Positions 34,582 to 46,608 of a stretch of 64,000 nt of DNA are shown here, in pieces; position 1 is the first letter of the stretch; each line of letters opens with the position of its first letter. The notes beneath the pieces were generated by a model, which did not search any database, was not told the DNA's origin, and was given only the letters and a program-made list of their open reading frames with translations. The stretch is from Sorghum bicolor (taxonomy: Eukaryota > Streptophyta > Magnoliopsida > Poales > Poaceae), in contig NC_012878.2 of assembly GCF_000003195.3 (NCBI RefSeq), positions 19,816,641 through 19,880,640 on the forward strand, written 5' to 3'. The translations under genes and the position numbers were made by a program.

Positions 34582-35952
34582 ATGTCTAATTTCGACATGG
34601 GTTATTTTTTTTCTTTTTTTGCTATTTTTCCCTATATTTTTCTCAGCCTGATTTTGTATGTATCTTGTATGGATACAGAGTTTGACTTAATTTTCCAGAT
34701 AGTGGTATGGACAAATTTTTGGAACATAACTGAGCTGGGTTCCCGTCTTCTCACCCTTGAATTTCTTTGCACTTTACAATATTATGAGTGGGGAATTGCT
34801 TTTCGGATGTTCAAACAGGACATTATGTTGTCTTGGAGAGAACTGAGCCACCATCTCAGTTTCTCTTCAAGATGAATCTTGGACATTGACTCCGACTTAC
34901 CTAATTTTGAGAGACACCAGTTCTAGAGAGAGATATCTAGAGATGAGTTTTATAGCCAAGCCCGAACCAGCGACATGGAACACCCCACTCTTAGGATGTT
35001 CCACAAATGGCTCGGGTACAATCTTTTTCATCGTGATGATATTAGAAAAGTAAGAGTAGGAGATTTGCAACTTCTATATGCTGCTATAAATAAAGTACCC
35101 ACTTCACCTGTTACACTTTTGGTTTCTCATTGGCTTAGTATACCTAGCCTTCAGGGACCTATCGGTTGTACTTCACTCATCACTCGTCTAGGCTTTAATC
35201 TTCATTTGCTAGAAAACTCGTCATTAGAATTCATTAACGAGTTACGAATTTATCATGGCTATGACACATTTAGGCAAGCTCGGATGTTGAAAAAAGAGGA
35301 GAACATAATGTTTATGTTATACGATAATAAAGGCAAGATTCAGTTACCTAACCCGAACCTTGGCCTCTATGTTGTTCAAAATTACTTGATTGAGATTGCA
35401 GTAACACCGGTAAACCAGAGAGCTCCACAACAAGTGGCATCTAAAAGGATGACTACCCATGAAGATCGCACCTGGTATGGAGCTGATCCCGGGCCGGAAG
35501 AAGCAGCGCACCTGCATTATTGTGACTACAACCCCCGAGTCCTTCGGGACCCATGGGTTCGACATGCTCAACCACAAGAGCCAACACAGGAGACATGGCC
35601 GGAGAGCCAAGATCACCAGTGGACAAACCCGCCTTTCCATACGGGAATGTACTCGACTGATCCTTATGGAGCTTCAAGGTCCAGACCCCCGCCCCAATTC
35701 GATGCAGGACGGTACTCCGACGCCTCTTATGCTTTCACGAACGACTACTACCAAGAGGTCGGCGCTTTTTTCAACCGTACCGACAACACCCTCCTCGACA
35801 TCCAGAATACACAAGCGAAACATGGACGACTCCTGGAACAGCAACAAAAATGGAACCAGGATCACGCCACTGCAGTACAAGAACTGAGACAAGACACCAC
35901 GACAATGAACGACAACATCACCACCATGATGCGATTCTGGAACATTGGGTAA
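34582..35952 (+). pseudogene. ATHILA ORF1-like protein (two stops)
   Basis: One frame of 456 codons broken by TGA at 34873-34875 and TAG near 34924. After a hydrophobic start, the part around VVWTNFWNITELGSRLLTLEFL, the FRMFKQDIMLSWRELSHHL block and the RMFHKWLGYNLFHRDDIRKV block resemble the ATHILA ORF-1 family (PF03078) of grass Athila elements. The C-terminal third is Pro/Tyr-rich and then Gln/Asn-rich helical (LLEQQQKWNQDHATAVQEL). The final 325 codons (34975-35952) are open. It follows an Athila LTR without gag-pol between, so this copy is either internally deleted or a chimaera. Family assignment from memory of conserved blocks only. Confidence 0.6.
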
Positions 35953-36711
35953 CACCGACAACCACATCCAGCTTGGGGGAGTTCCTCCCCGTTTTATCAA
36001 GTAAGTTTTTATTTGCACTTCTTATTTATTCTTTTCTATTTTAGTATTTTACCTTAAAGAGAAAAACTTAGAAAACCAAATAAATATTTTATTGCTTTAA
36101 ATTACTGCATTTTATAAACATGAAAAACAAAATAAAAAGAGTGTGTAGATAAGTGTGCTTTATTTTTCCTGCTAAGCTTAATCTCTAAAAAAATAAAAGA
36201 CCAAAAAAATACATGATGGAAATGATGAACAGTTGCTCTATTTGCTTACTTTCAAGTACCTAGCTTTTATATTAGAGTTCTTCTAGGAATTACTAAAACT
36301 CGAAAGTACTATTTATGGGAAGCATAAAACTAAAGTCTAGGTAAGAGAAAGGCATGATATAAAGTTTGAGCTACTGTTTATCTTGTTCCTACTACACTAA
36401 GTTCTGGAGATTTATTTTGAAAACTTACAAATCACAGGATGAGTTCCTAGCATAACAAAATCCCTACCACAGCCATACTTGCTATAACATCTTTTCCTAC
36501 TTATATTAACATTGAATTTGATCGAGCTGTGTAGACCCTTAGGATCTTTTCATGTGGTTAAAATAAGATATTCATTTGCACACATCTACTACACCATCCA
36601 CCACCAATCATTAAAATTGCTAAAAATATTATCACTCACTGTCCCAAGTGTTGTTATTCTCTCTCTCCCCCACCTTGCATGTGTATATGCAGGAAATTAA
36701 TTTTCCGCTGC
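35953..36711. other. AT-rich 3' flank of the ATHILA ORF1-like gene
   Basis: No ORF. An AGCTTGGGGGAG purine run at 35969-35980 just after the stop recurs, reversed, at 63679-63700. The segment ends at about 36711, where Tat pol starts on the minus strand. Confidence 0.55.
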
Positions 36712-38749
36712 AGTGCTATATATCGATCTTCTGGCAGCTCGCAGCGGATTAGGCAGTCAAGGAACGGCGTGCGCCAATCGAACGGTCGACCGGGCCGCAC
36801 TTCCATTACCTCAGCCGCCATTCGTAGTGCCTCGACGGCGTTGGTTTGCTGGGCAGGAGCGGTCTCGATGTCAGCCCCCGAGCCCAGGTCGATGGATGGC
36901 TCATGTAGATCTCTTGAAAACGCGTCAGGAGGGACCGTGCCTCGGGTCGACGTGATCCTGGCGAGTTCGTCGGCTGCCTCGTTGTAGCGTCGGGCGACGT
37001 GGACGAGCTCGAGGCTGTGGAACTTGTCCTCGAGTCGACGGACCTCCTTGCAGTATGCTTCCATTTTTGGGTCGTGACAGTTCGAGGCTTTCATTACTTG
37101 GTCGATGACGAGCTGGGAGTCACCTCGAACATCGAGGCGTCGGACTCCCAGCTCGATGGCGATCTTCAGACCATTGACAAGGGCCTCGTACTCTACAACA
37201 TTGTTGGATGCGGCAAAGTGTATCCTGACGACGTACCTCATATGGATGCCCAGCAGCGAAATGAATAGCAGGCCCGCCCTAGCTCCTGTCTTCATGAGAG
37301 ACCCGTCAAAGTACATCGTCCACAGCTCCGCCTGTACCTGGGCCGGGGGGAGCTGGGAGTCTGTCCATTCCACGACGAAATCCACAAGGGCTTGCGAATT
37401 GATAGCCTTGCGGGGCGCATAAGTGAGAGTCTCACTCATGAGCTCGACCAACCATTTGGCGATTCTTCCCATGGCTTCTCGACTTTGGATGATCTCTCCC
37501 ATGGGGAAGGATGAGACCACTGTGATAGGATGGCCGAGGAATTAGTGCTGCAGCTTGCGTCGGGCGAGTATTACAGCGTAGATCAGCTTCTGGATCTGTG
37601 GGTAATGCGCTTTGGTCTCTGAGAGTACCTCGCTGACGAAATAGACCGGCCTCTGGACAGGCAATGCATGCCCCTCCTCCTGCCTCTCGACCACCACAGT
37701 TGCACTGACGACCTGGGTCGTCGAGGCAACATAAAGGAGCAGCGGTTCTGCAGGTTGAGGTGGGACCAGGACTGGTGCTGAGGTCAACGTTTTCTTCAGA
37801 TTTTCGAGGGCTTCCTTGGCCTCGGGGGTCCAAGAGAAGTGCTCGACTCTCTTCAGAAGTCGGTACAGGGGCAATGCCTTTTCTCCCAACCTCGAGATAA
37901 AACGACTCAGCGCCGCTAGGCATCCTGTTACCCTTTGTACGCCCTTGATGTCTCGGATCGGCCCCATTCTTGTGATGGCCGAGACTTTCTCGGGGTTGGC
38001 CTCAATGCCGCGCTGGGAAACAATGTAACCCAAGAGCATGCCTCGAGGCACGCCGAAGACACATTTCTCGGGATTGAGCTTGATCTGGCTGGTGCGTAAG
38101 CAGCTAAAAGCGATCTCAAGTCCTGGATCAGGTCCCCTCGCTGTTTCGATTTGATGACAATGTCGTCGACATAGGCCTCGACCGTCGACCCTATGTGTTC
38201 GCCAAATACGTGGAGCATGCAGCGCTGGTATGTGGCTCCCGCGTTTCGAAGCCCAAACGGCATGGTTACATAGCAATACATCCCAAAAGGTGTGATGAAA
38301 GAGGTCGCGAGCTGGTCGGACTCCTTCATTTTTATTTGGTGGTAACCAGAATATGCATCAAGGAAAGAAAGGGTTTCACATCCCGCAGTAGAATCGACAA
38401 TCTGATCAATACATGGTAATGGAAAAGGAACTTTCGGACATGCTTTATTTAGACTTGTATAATCGACACACATCCTCATTTTCCCATTCTTTTTCTTAAC
38501 TAGTACAGGGTTTGCTAACCAGTCGGGACGATGAACCTCCTTGATGAATCCGGCCGTCAAAAGCTTGTGGATTTCCTCGCCAATGATGTTGCGCTTCTCC
38601 TCGTCGAATCGGCGCAACCGCTGCTTCACTGGCTTGGAACCGGCTCGAATCTCCAAGGAGTGCTCGGCGACTTCCCTCGGTATGCCTGGCATGTCTGAGG
38701 GACTCCATGCAAACATGTCGGTGTTCGCACGGAGAAAGTCGACGAGCAC
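36712..38749 (-). pseudogene. Tat-lineage pol: RT, RNase H, second RNase H (truncated)
   Basis: RT begins at 38749 (LRANTDMFAWSPSDMPGIP), with CVDYTSLNKACPK, LDAYSGYHQIKM and YVDD near 38150. A frameshift near 38100 moves the frame; RNase H follows to 37542, where a stop (37542-37544) lies before a linker. The second RNase H at about 37320-36960 has MYFDGSLMKTGARAG, an ...VVEYEALVNGL Glu and a GDSQLVIDQV Asp, which fits the extra RNase H acquired by Tat elements. The frame ends in LPEDRYIALQRK where the integrase should begin. It is preceded by gag-protease in the same frame across a TAG at 38756. Confidence 0.9.
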
Positions 38750-38755
38750 AGCTTC

Positions 38756-41700
38756 CTATTTGGGGTCGAGGTCGGTGCTGATCGTCAGCACCTTGCCGTC
38801 GGAGTTGTCGGGGTCGACTGGGATCTTCTTGGTTCCTTCCGCCGGCTCGAAGCTGCCCGCGTGGCGCTTGGGCTCTGGAGTCTCGGCGGCCAGGGCCTCG
38901 AGCTTTGAGGCGAGCTCGGTGGAACTCTCGACTGCCTCCCCGTACTCGACGCATTCGACGTCGCATTCGTACGCGTGCTCGAAGGAGGAGCTGATGGTAA
39001 TGACGCCCTTGGGACCGGGCATCTTCAGTTTCAAGTAGGTGTAGTTGGGGATAGCCATGAATTTGGTGTAGCCCGGGCGCCCGATGATGGCGTGGTATGT
39101 GCCGCGGAACCCCACCACCTCGAAGGTGAGGGTCTCCTTTCTAAAGTTGGCCGCCGTGCCAAAACAGACCGGTAGGTCGATTCGACCAACCGGCAGCGCC
39201 TTCTTTCCTGGTACGACGCCATGGAAGCTGCCGGCGCTTGGTTGGAGCCGCCCCCTGTCGATGCCTAGGAGGTCGAGGGTCTCGAGGTAGATGATGTTGA
39301 GGCTGCTACCGCCATCCATTAGGACTTTTGAGAGCCAGGTGTTGATGATGATGGGGTCGACAACAAGCGGGTAGACGCCAGGGGCAACTACCTTGTCGGC
39401 GTGGTCCTCTCGATAGAAGGTGATGGGGGTGCTTGACCAGCTGAGGTACTGGGGCACCACCATCCTTGCCGCGAAAACCTCACGACGTTCTCTCTTGCGC
39501 TGTCGTGCGGCCAACTGCGTCGAGGGCCCATCATAGATCATGTAGCAGTCGTGGACGGCAGGGAAACCGTCGTCGGCCTTGTCGTCCTCCTTATCATCGC
39601 CCTTCTGCTTCTTCGGGTCGTCGCGCGCGTCCTTCTTGAACCCTAGACCGTCGAAATGCTTTTTCAGCATACGGCAGTCTTTGAGCTTGTGGTTGGCTCC
39701 TCCCTTATGGTAAGGGCATGGCTCCTCTAGCATCTTATCGAAGATGCCCACCTCGGGGTGACCTCGAGGCCTTTTGCGTTCCATGGCGGCGACGAGACCG
39801 TCGTCGAGGTCTTCCCGTCGGAATGGTCGCGTCTTCTTCTTCTTCTTGTTCTTCTTGGGCCCTTGGCTGGGGCCCTCGTCATCGTCGGCAGGCATCTTGC
39901 CCTTCCTCCCTTCGCAGCTGAAGAAAGCGTCGACCGCTTCTTCTCCTGCGGCGTAGTTGGCCACTACGTCCATTAGCTCGTCGACGGTCTGAGGTCGATT
40001 TTGGCCTAACTCCCGCACCAAGTCTCGGCTGGTGGTACCGGAGACAAAGGCCAGGATGACGTCGTGATCGGGGATGTGCGGCAGCTCGGTGTGTTGCTTT
40101 GAGAAGCGTCGAGCGTACTCTCGAAGAGTTTCCGCTGACTTCTGCTTGCACTTGCTGAGGTCCCACGAGTTCCCAGGCCGTATGTAAGTTCCTTTGAAAT
40201 TACCCTCGAAAACTCTAACCAGATCGACCCAGTCGTGGATCTGATCGGCTGGAAGCTCTTCGAGCCACCTGCGTGCGGTGCCGGAGAGGAAGAGCGGCAG
40301 TTGTCTAATGATGGCCCGATCGTCTCCTCAAGCACCTCCCAGCCGACAGGCCATCCGGAAGTCTGCCAACCACAGCTCTGGTTTGGTCTCACCGTTGTAC
40401 TTTGCAATGCTGGTCGGGGGTCGGAACGGGCTTGGCAACGGCGTGCTGCGGATTGCCCTGCTGAACACTCGTGGGCCCGGTGGCTCTGGGGCCATACGAT
40501 CTTCATCACTGTCGTACCTCCCACCGCGATGGGCACTGTAACCGCGCTCTTCCGCGTCCCCGTACCGACGGCGTCGATTTTCTTCAATGTCACGTCGCGC
40601 GTCGTGTCGACGCTGATTGTCGACGGGGAGAACGAGCGTGGTCTTTTCCCCTCGAGGAGGTGGCTGCTGATGGACTGACACCTCCCTTTCGTTTTGGGGG
40701 CTCATTGCGCTTTTCAGTGGCAGCTCCTCGACATCGAGAAGCCGAGCTTTCGGCTTGTTGAACTGCCGCCACCTAGAGTAGTGTCTGCACCTCGTCTCGA
40801 ATGCGTCGAGCTTGGGAGGTCGACGACTCCGGCATGTTTTGCAGTAGCATTGTTGCTGCCACGACGTTCTGGCCTGCTCGAGGGAAACGGCCGACGGGAT
40901 GTTCTGGCTCTGCGTCTCCAACGATCTGTCGGTGTACCTCTCGAGCTCGTCTGCGGACACTCCCACCAGGCGGGTAAGGCAGGTCCTGCTCGAGGATCTG
41001 CTCAAGCAGGACATGGCGCTCGCGGTCCTCGTCAAGCTTTGCCTTGAGTTCTCGTAGCTGCGCAATTAGCGCGGCTCTGTCTTCTTGCGGAGGGGGATCG
41101 ACTTGACCGTCATTCCCAGGCGTCCTGGGGTCTTCCCTCGCTGCAGGGGCCCGCCCGCCTGCAACAGCGTCTTGTGTCTCGTCGGTGGTTTCCACCGCAC
41201 TGTCGATATGGAAGCACTCCCTAGTAGGATCGTGGCTGTCGGATTCCGAGCCGGAGTCTGGCTCGGTGGCGTAGAAACATCCGCGTCCTTCCTCCAGCAG
41301 CCGCTGTCTAAGGGAGGTAATCGTGTAGCGTCTAGGGCCCAGGCGGTGGAGGTCTCGTACTTGGGAGAAATCCGGTAGCTCGGACGTCGGTTGCTGTGCT
41401 TTAGGGTCGCGTGGGAGGACCATTGGTCTCTCCACGTACGTCTGGGCGTTTGGGCATATCCCCCTAGCGAGTGACGCTGCGGCATTGTCCAGGCCGAACG
41501 ACAAGGCTCCTCTTAAGGCGAACAGCCCATGTGGAAGTAGCCTGGCGGTGGGGGAGAGTGCGTGGGGTGCGTCACCTCTCGTCGTCGTGTGATCCTCATG
41601 GCGCTGAGCCGTCGTGCCCGTGGTGCACGGGGCTATCGGCTCTTGTGCCGCCTCCTGCCTGGCTCGGACTGCTGGTCGTGGCAAGGTAGAAGGGCGATGA

Positions 41701-41963
41701 TGGTGCTGTCCATGCCTCTTCTTGGGCGGGGAGGCGTGGTGGTGAGGACGTCTCGGGGCCCTCATCCGGGTTGGAGCAACGCGGGCTCCTCCCAGCCCTT
41801 TGATCGAGAGCAAGATCATGTCATGGTCGGAGATAGTGGACATGAACTCGAGACTCCCAAACCAAATCACCGTGGAGCGCGGAATCGGTGAAGAGAGAGT
41901 GGCCATCCGGGAAAGATGGGAAATCGATGAAAAAACACGCAGGACCCCTACCTGGCGCGCCAA
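38756..41963 (-). pseudogene. Tat-lineage gag-protease (one frameshift, one stop)
   Basis: The likely start is the ATG near 41906 or the one at 41963 inside the PBS. The N-terminal half is low-complexity and charged, with a helical stretch (REDRAALIAQLRELKAKLDED-like) near 41,050. The frame changes near 40,775; a TGA at 40328-40330 interrupts the capsid (LPLFLSGTARRWLEELP, FKGTYIRPGNSWDL). A short CPYHKGGANHKLKDC finger lies near 39,700 after a Lys-rich linker. The protease active site is LMDGGSSLNIIY near 39,310, the D-G-G form usual in Tat elements. It ends with TAG at 38756-38758, after which pol continues in frame. Confidence 0.9.
41945..41962 (-). other. Primer-binding site of the 36.7-43.0 kb Tat element
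   Basis: Minus strand TGGCGCGCCAGGTAGGGG, two bases inside the LTR end (ACCGACA). This PBS form is familiar from grass Tat-type elements; I do not assign the tRNA from memory. Confidence 0.8.
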
Positions 41964-41964
41964 C

Positions 41965-43014
41965 TGTCGGTGTTTTCCCCACAGGGGTCACACCAACGAG
42001 TGAATTTATATGCATGCTTCCCTTTCCCTGATGGTGATGCAAAAAGACACAAGGATTTATCCTGGTTCGGGCAAGGGAAGGCCCTACGTCCAGCGGGGGA
42101 GAGAGAGTTTGTATTATTTTGCACCTAAGTGCTTGTACAGGGGTGAATACAAGCGTGGTATGGAGTATTGAAGTTCTACTGCGTATGAGTGTGGTGTTGC
42201 CTAATTGCTGTCCCCTTGAGTCCGCTCCCGGGCTTCCCCTTTTATAGTTCCAAGAAGAAGCCCAAGGTACAAGTATAGGTGTCAGAGTAGGGGTTGATAG
42301 AGGCATGGCGCGCTGACCTACTCGAGGCCTCCGTACCGGCGTGGTCTCGAGCCGTCCCGTCCTGGTAGCTTGATGATGATTACGCGTGCCCTGGAATCCT
42401 GCTTTGCGCACCGTCTTGGACTGGTTCATTGGTGGCACGCCGGTATGATACAGCGGCGGATCCGTCGGAGTGGTTGCTTTGTTGCCATTCGATGCCCAAC
42501 CCTTCCCCTGGAAGGAAACGGGTCTGGTCGAGGGTCGGCCACTGTGTAGCGCTTCGCTGTCCAGAGCGTTGACCCTGGATGTCTCGAGGGGGTCCCGACT
42601 AGACGTTCCATTGCTGCTTCCCGTGTCCTGACATGCTCTGGGTCGTTTGGTGGGGAAGGCTGCAAAAAGAATGACGGGACGGATGCCTGTTCCCTATCAC
42701 GCTTCCCGTGACTGGCGTGTTAGGTGAGAATGCGACAGGCACATTAAATGCCCTGGTTCCCGTGTGCACGTCAGGCGGCAGGCAGCGTCCTTGCGCTCGA
42801 CGCCTCCTGGTTTGCTCGAGCCTACTTCCGTATTCGACGGCAGCGGCGCTCGAGCCCTGATCGATTCGCTCGACGCCTTTTCCGTCTTCGAGGCTGCGAT
42901 TGTCGATGACTGTACGTATGACTGGCTAGAGCGTCGAGTTGAGGGCCTTGACCTGCGTACGGGTAATCTCATCATGTATATTAGTTAGGATACCCCTTAT
43001 TGATACCCTCGACA
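41965..43014 (-). repeat. 5' LTR of the Tat element (1050 bp)
   Basis: Plus-strand ends TGTCGGTGTTTTCCCC and TACCCTCGACA. It is full length and aligns with the two halves of element A's LTR. Its outer 235 bp (42780-43014) hold ten TCGA tetramers. Beyond 43014 lies the first exon of the plant-mobile-domain gene of the next element, so this copy probably inserted there. Confidence 0.92.
42240..42246 (-). promoter_or_regulatory. TATA box of the Tat LTR
   Basis: Minus strand TATAAAA then GGGG, in the same sequence context as 20879-20885. Confidence 0.7.
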
Positions 43015-46000
43015 AGCCCAAAATCCACTTTCCTGGCGGCGGCATTGCCCGAGAACTCCAAGAACTTCAGCAAGAGCCTCCTTCACCAATCCTCCAAGTC
43101 TTCGATCCTCTTCCTCGTGAAGAAATGGCCATCAACTTCATCGTTCCTGAGGTCAGTCTACCATCTTTTTTATTTTTGCACTTTTGCTGTACACCTATTC
43201 ATCTGCAATTCCTTTTACTGAGTACCCTTTTTTTCTTTTTGTTCTTTCGTCCTCAAAACTTTTAGGATTTGGCTGATAAGATTGTAATTCCTACCGATCA
43301 ACCTCCCTTCCATTGTCTTGGCCCGCTAGGAAATCCAGATCCCACCGATCTAATAAACGCAGAGACAAATATAATCCCCTTCAGAGCCGAAAACTTTTCC
43401 TTAGATCTGTGGAAAGATGCTTTTCGTTCCTGGCCCAGTCCTACCAAGGGATGGAAAGATTGGTTTCTGAGAGTCAGCCATTCAAATGAAGTCTAGTGGG
43501 GTGAGCTAAAATTAGACCAGTGTATCAGATTATCTCTTGCCGATATGGAGAGAAACGAGTCACTACTGATAGTTGCCTCGTATTTTTGGTCAGACACGCT
43601 CAATGCTTTTGTATTCGGCCATGGCCCTGCTTCACCCACTCTTGCCGATGTACTCATGCTCATCGGCTTAGACATATCCAGTGCCGATAACAGTCATCTG
43701 TTTGACACCAAGCCCAGTTCTAAAGTAGAAACTCGCGCTATCGGCGGTTGGTATGGATACATTCAGAAATACCGAAAGATAGGATCTATCGGGGAAAGGG
43801 AGCAGGAAATTTTCTTGAACATGTGGTTGGATAAGTTTGTGTTCTGTGGCCGATCGGCAGGACCAACTTCTGTCTATCTATCGGCAGCAGAGAGACTAGC
43901 CAATGGTGGCCGATTTCCTCTTGGCCGATACTCGCTCGGTTCTGTTTACCACCTTCTCCATCAGGTTGCTAAGAAACTCCTGCTAGGCCAACCCATCAAC
44001 AACTTAGGGGGACCCTGGTGGTTCATCAACATGTGACTTAGTGTCCACATGCATAAGTGCCTTGGATTTGACCTCTTTGCAGAGCGCTTCCCTAGAGATA
44101 TAGCCGAAGACCATGAGTTGGATGAAGAAGAATTGGCAACTCGCTCTCCTCTGAACTATGGTGAAGCTGCCATAGTTCTACCTGGTACCGGTGGTAATGA
44201 GGACTAGGTTAGCCGATTCTTTCAGACTCTCTATGAGGGTTTGGCCAAAGACCAGCGGGCATGGATGCCTTATGACGATCTAGAAACCAGATTCCCACTC
44301 ACTTTCCACCCCTTTGACAATGCTCTCAACAAGGACCATGATCTGATGATGGCAATCATTACTCCGAGAGCCATACCAGTGAACTTCTTTGGTAGTGGGA
44401 AAGCCTCCAATCTGACCTATGAGTTCTATAACCCATCGGCACTAGCTCGGCAACTAGCCTTTGGACAGCTGCCGATTGCGCTCTGCTATGCCAATGTGGT
44501 GAAACCAAGGGAAACCATAACCAGCGGTCTCAAGTGGATCAGAATAGCTCAACTTCCACCAAATGCCGATACAGACGTCGATCTATCGGCTTGGATCCCG
44601 GCTCTCTTCATCACCCAGGCATACAAGCAGTGGTGGGAGGACTGGAAAGAACACCTGTTCTGCAGATCGGCCCTCACATACCGTGGCATGATCGACCCCA
44701 AGTACAAAATTCCCGAGAATACTGTAAGTTTCCAACCGACGCTTCAATCTTCTTATATTACTTTTATTTTCATCGGTAACTTACTTCCTTCCTTTTTAAT
44801 CAGGTCGATGATACACCACCGACAGTCAGCAGGAGTGGAAGGCCAATCGAACTCCTTCCATCGGGCCCGATCTCTCTGATCGGTAACAATGCGCCAAGCT
44901 TGGCGGCTTTAATGCATCGGGGTGTGTGTTTCAAGAAAATTACCACCAGACGAGCGAAGACATCCCCATCGGTAGCCGCTACTGCTCTGGCACAAGCTTT
45001 CAAGGTAACTTCTTGACTTATTCAACTTATATCGATTCCATTCCATACTTACATAATTCTTTTAGGACACATCGACACCTATGGGAACATCATCGGTAAT
45101 TTTTACTATTTAAACCAGAATTTCATCAACTCCCTGTCACGCTTGTACTTACGAAACTTTTGTTGTTGTATCAGCAATCTGGCAAATCAGTAAAGACCAG
45201 AAGTTCCAAGACAAGTGCCGATGCCCCCCAAGCCAGTCAAGCAAAGAGAAAGGGTCCCAAGAGTACTAAGTCACAGGCAAAGCGTCAGAAAACAGCAACA
45301 CCTCCTCCCCCTCCTCTAGGGTCACCGATTCATGTGGAATCGTCCCCTTCTTCACCAGAAGCACAGACACAACAAGTAACGTCTCCACCTCAGCCACAAG
45401 AAGAACCTCAGTCAGAAGAGACATCAGCCGATGTACATGAGCAGACCGCCGACCTAGTAGGTCCAATCATAGCATCGGTAATCTCCTAAATTCAGACAAG
45501 CATTGCACCCCCTCAAGGTAATGTACTATCTATGAAATTACTGCCGATGGACCTATTTTTCCACCTTATAATCATCCCTGTTAATTCTTCAGCTGACATT
45601 GCCCCATCAGCAACTCCGGCCGATCAACCTGTGGTACCATCAGCCTCAACTAGCCACAGGCGAGAGATAGCTTTGAAACAAGTAAACTATTTGATTATCA
45701 ACTTTTATTTTACTAACATTTCATCATCAAATAACCTATCTTACTTTCTTTTTCAGGAGCAAGATTCTCCCGACAGCCTGTTCTCCTTTGCCATCGAAAT
45801 TTCCGATGATGAAGACGAGGAAGCAAACTCTTCTCAAGCAATCGGGATTTCATCGGCAGAAATCAGAGCAAGGCTAGAAGATTTGCTGGCCCTGCTTCAT
45901 CAGGATACAGCCCAACTGGTTGATGACTCCGATCCAGCCAAGGCTCTATTTAAAGCTCTCAGAGGCCAAATCCCTGCCGATGCTGAGGAGATCCTCTTCA

Positions 46001-46452
46001 AGGCCGCACACTTGGAGAGTCGACAGCTTCAGTACCAAAAGGCCACTCAGCGCCTTGCCGATAGAGCCATTCATGCCTAGCTTTCAGAGGAGGTAATGAA
46101 AGTAAAGCATCTTGCCGATGAGAAACATAAGAGCATCGGCATTCTAAAATCCTCAGGAGATATACTGAAACAAAAGATCTCCAACCTATCGGCAAAAAGG
46201 GAAGCCCTATTGGCAGAGCTTAAACAAGTAGAAGAAGCTTTGTCCCAAGCTCAATACGAAGAAAGTCAGCTGCCCCAAACAATCAAGACCCTCGAACAAG
46301 AGCGAAACGTCCAAGCTCGCAAGGCACTACAGATGAAGAAAAAGCTGAAACCAGTGGAAGGCTCTGCCGATGAAGATATCAAGGAGATCGAAGAAGCTGA
46401 TCAAATCCGTCTGCGCGCTATATCGGCCATCCAAGCCTTGCTGAATGTATGA
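43015..46452 (+). pseudogene. Antisense plant-mobile-domain / coiled-coil gene, seven exons
   Basis: Exons: 43015-43151, 43266-44723, 44804-45004, 45066-45095, 45175-45517, 45593-45681, 45757-46452. Introns have GT...AG ends (GTCAGT, GTAAGT, GTAACT, GTAATT, GTAATG, GTAAAC) and the joined phases agree, including a split Ala codon at 45517/45593. Exon 2 resembles a plant mobile domain (PF10536): NAFVFGHGPASPTLADVLMLIGLDI and later YRMIDPK-like text. Exon 5 is Lys/Ser/Pro-rich; exon 7 is acidic, then a long coiled coil (NLSAKREALLAELKQVEEAL). Stops lie at 43494, 44034, 44205, 45487 and 46078, all in frame. It converges on pol, 156 bp apart. PMD proteins such as MAIN/MAIL1 act in plant silencing; the role here is unknown. 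Confidence 0.8.
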
Positions 46453-46608
46453 ACTCTTCATCGGTGGCGTGCTTTGATCCCTCTCTAAAAACTCCTAAAC
46501 ATTTTAGTCTAGCCGATAGGACTATTATTGGCATCTTTTAAAACATCACATTTAGTCCCAGATACATTTCAATCTAGCCGATAGGAGTGTTATCGGCACT
46601 TAAACTTT

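Larger units (their letters stand above)
36712..43014 (-). mobile_element. Tat-lineage element, 5' LTR to second RNase H (same family as element A)
   Basis: Right to left: LTR 43014-41965, PBS, gag, protease, RT, RNase H, linker and a second (archaeal-type) RNase H, the mark of the Tat lineage. Integrase and 3' LTR are missing: the frame stops at about 36712 against unrelated AT-rich DNA. The LTR pairs with that of element A (4254 and on). Confidence 0.9.

Noticed and set aside
33279..43014. The two Tat pieces (30.4-33.3 and 36.7-43.0 kb) as one element split by an Athila insertion
   Set aside because: Both contain gag, protease and the RT start, so they overlap in content and must be two copies.
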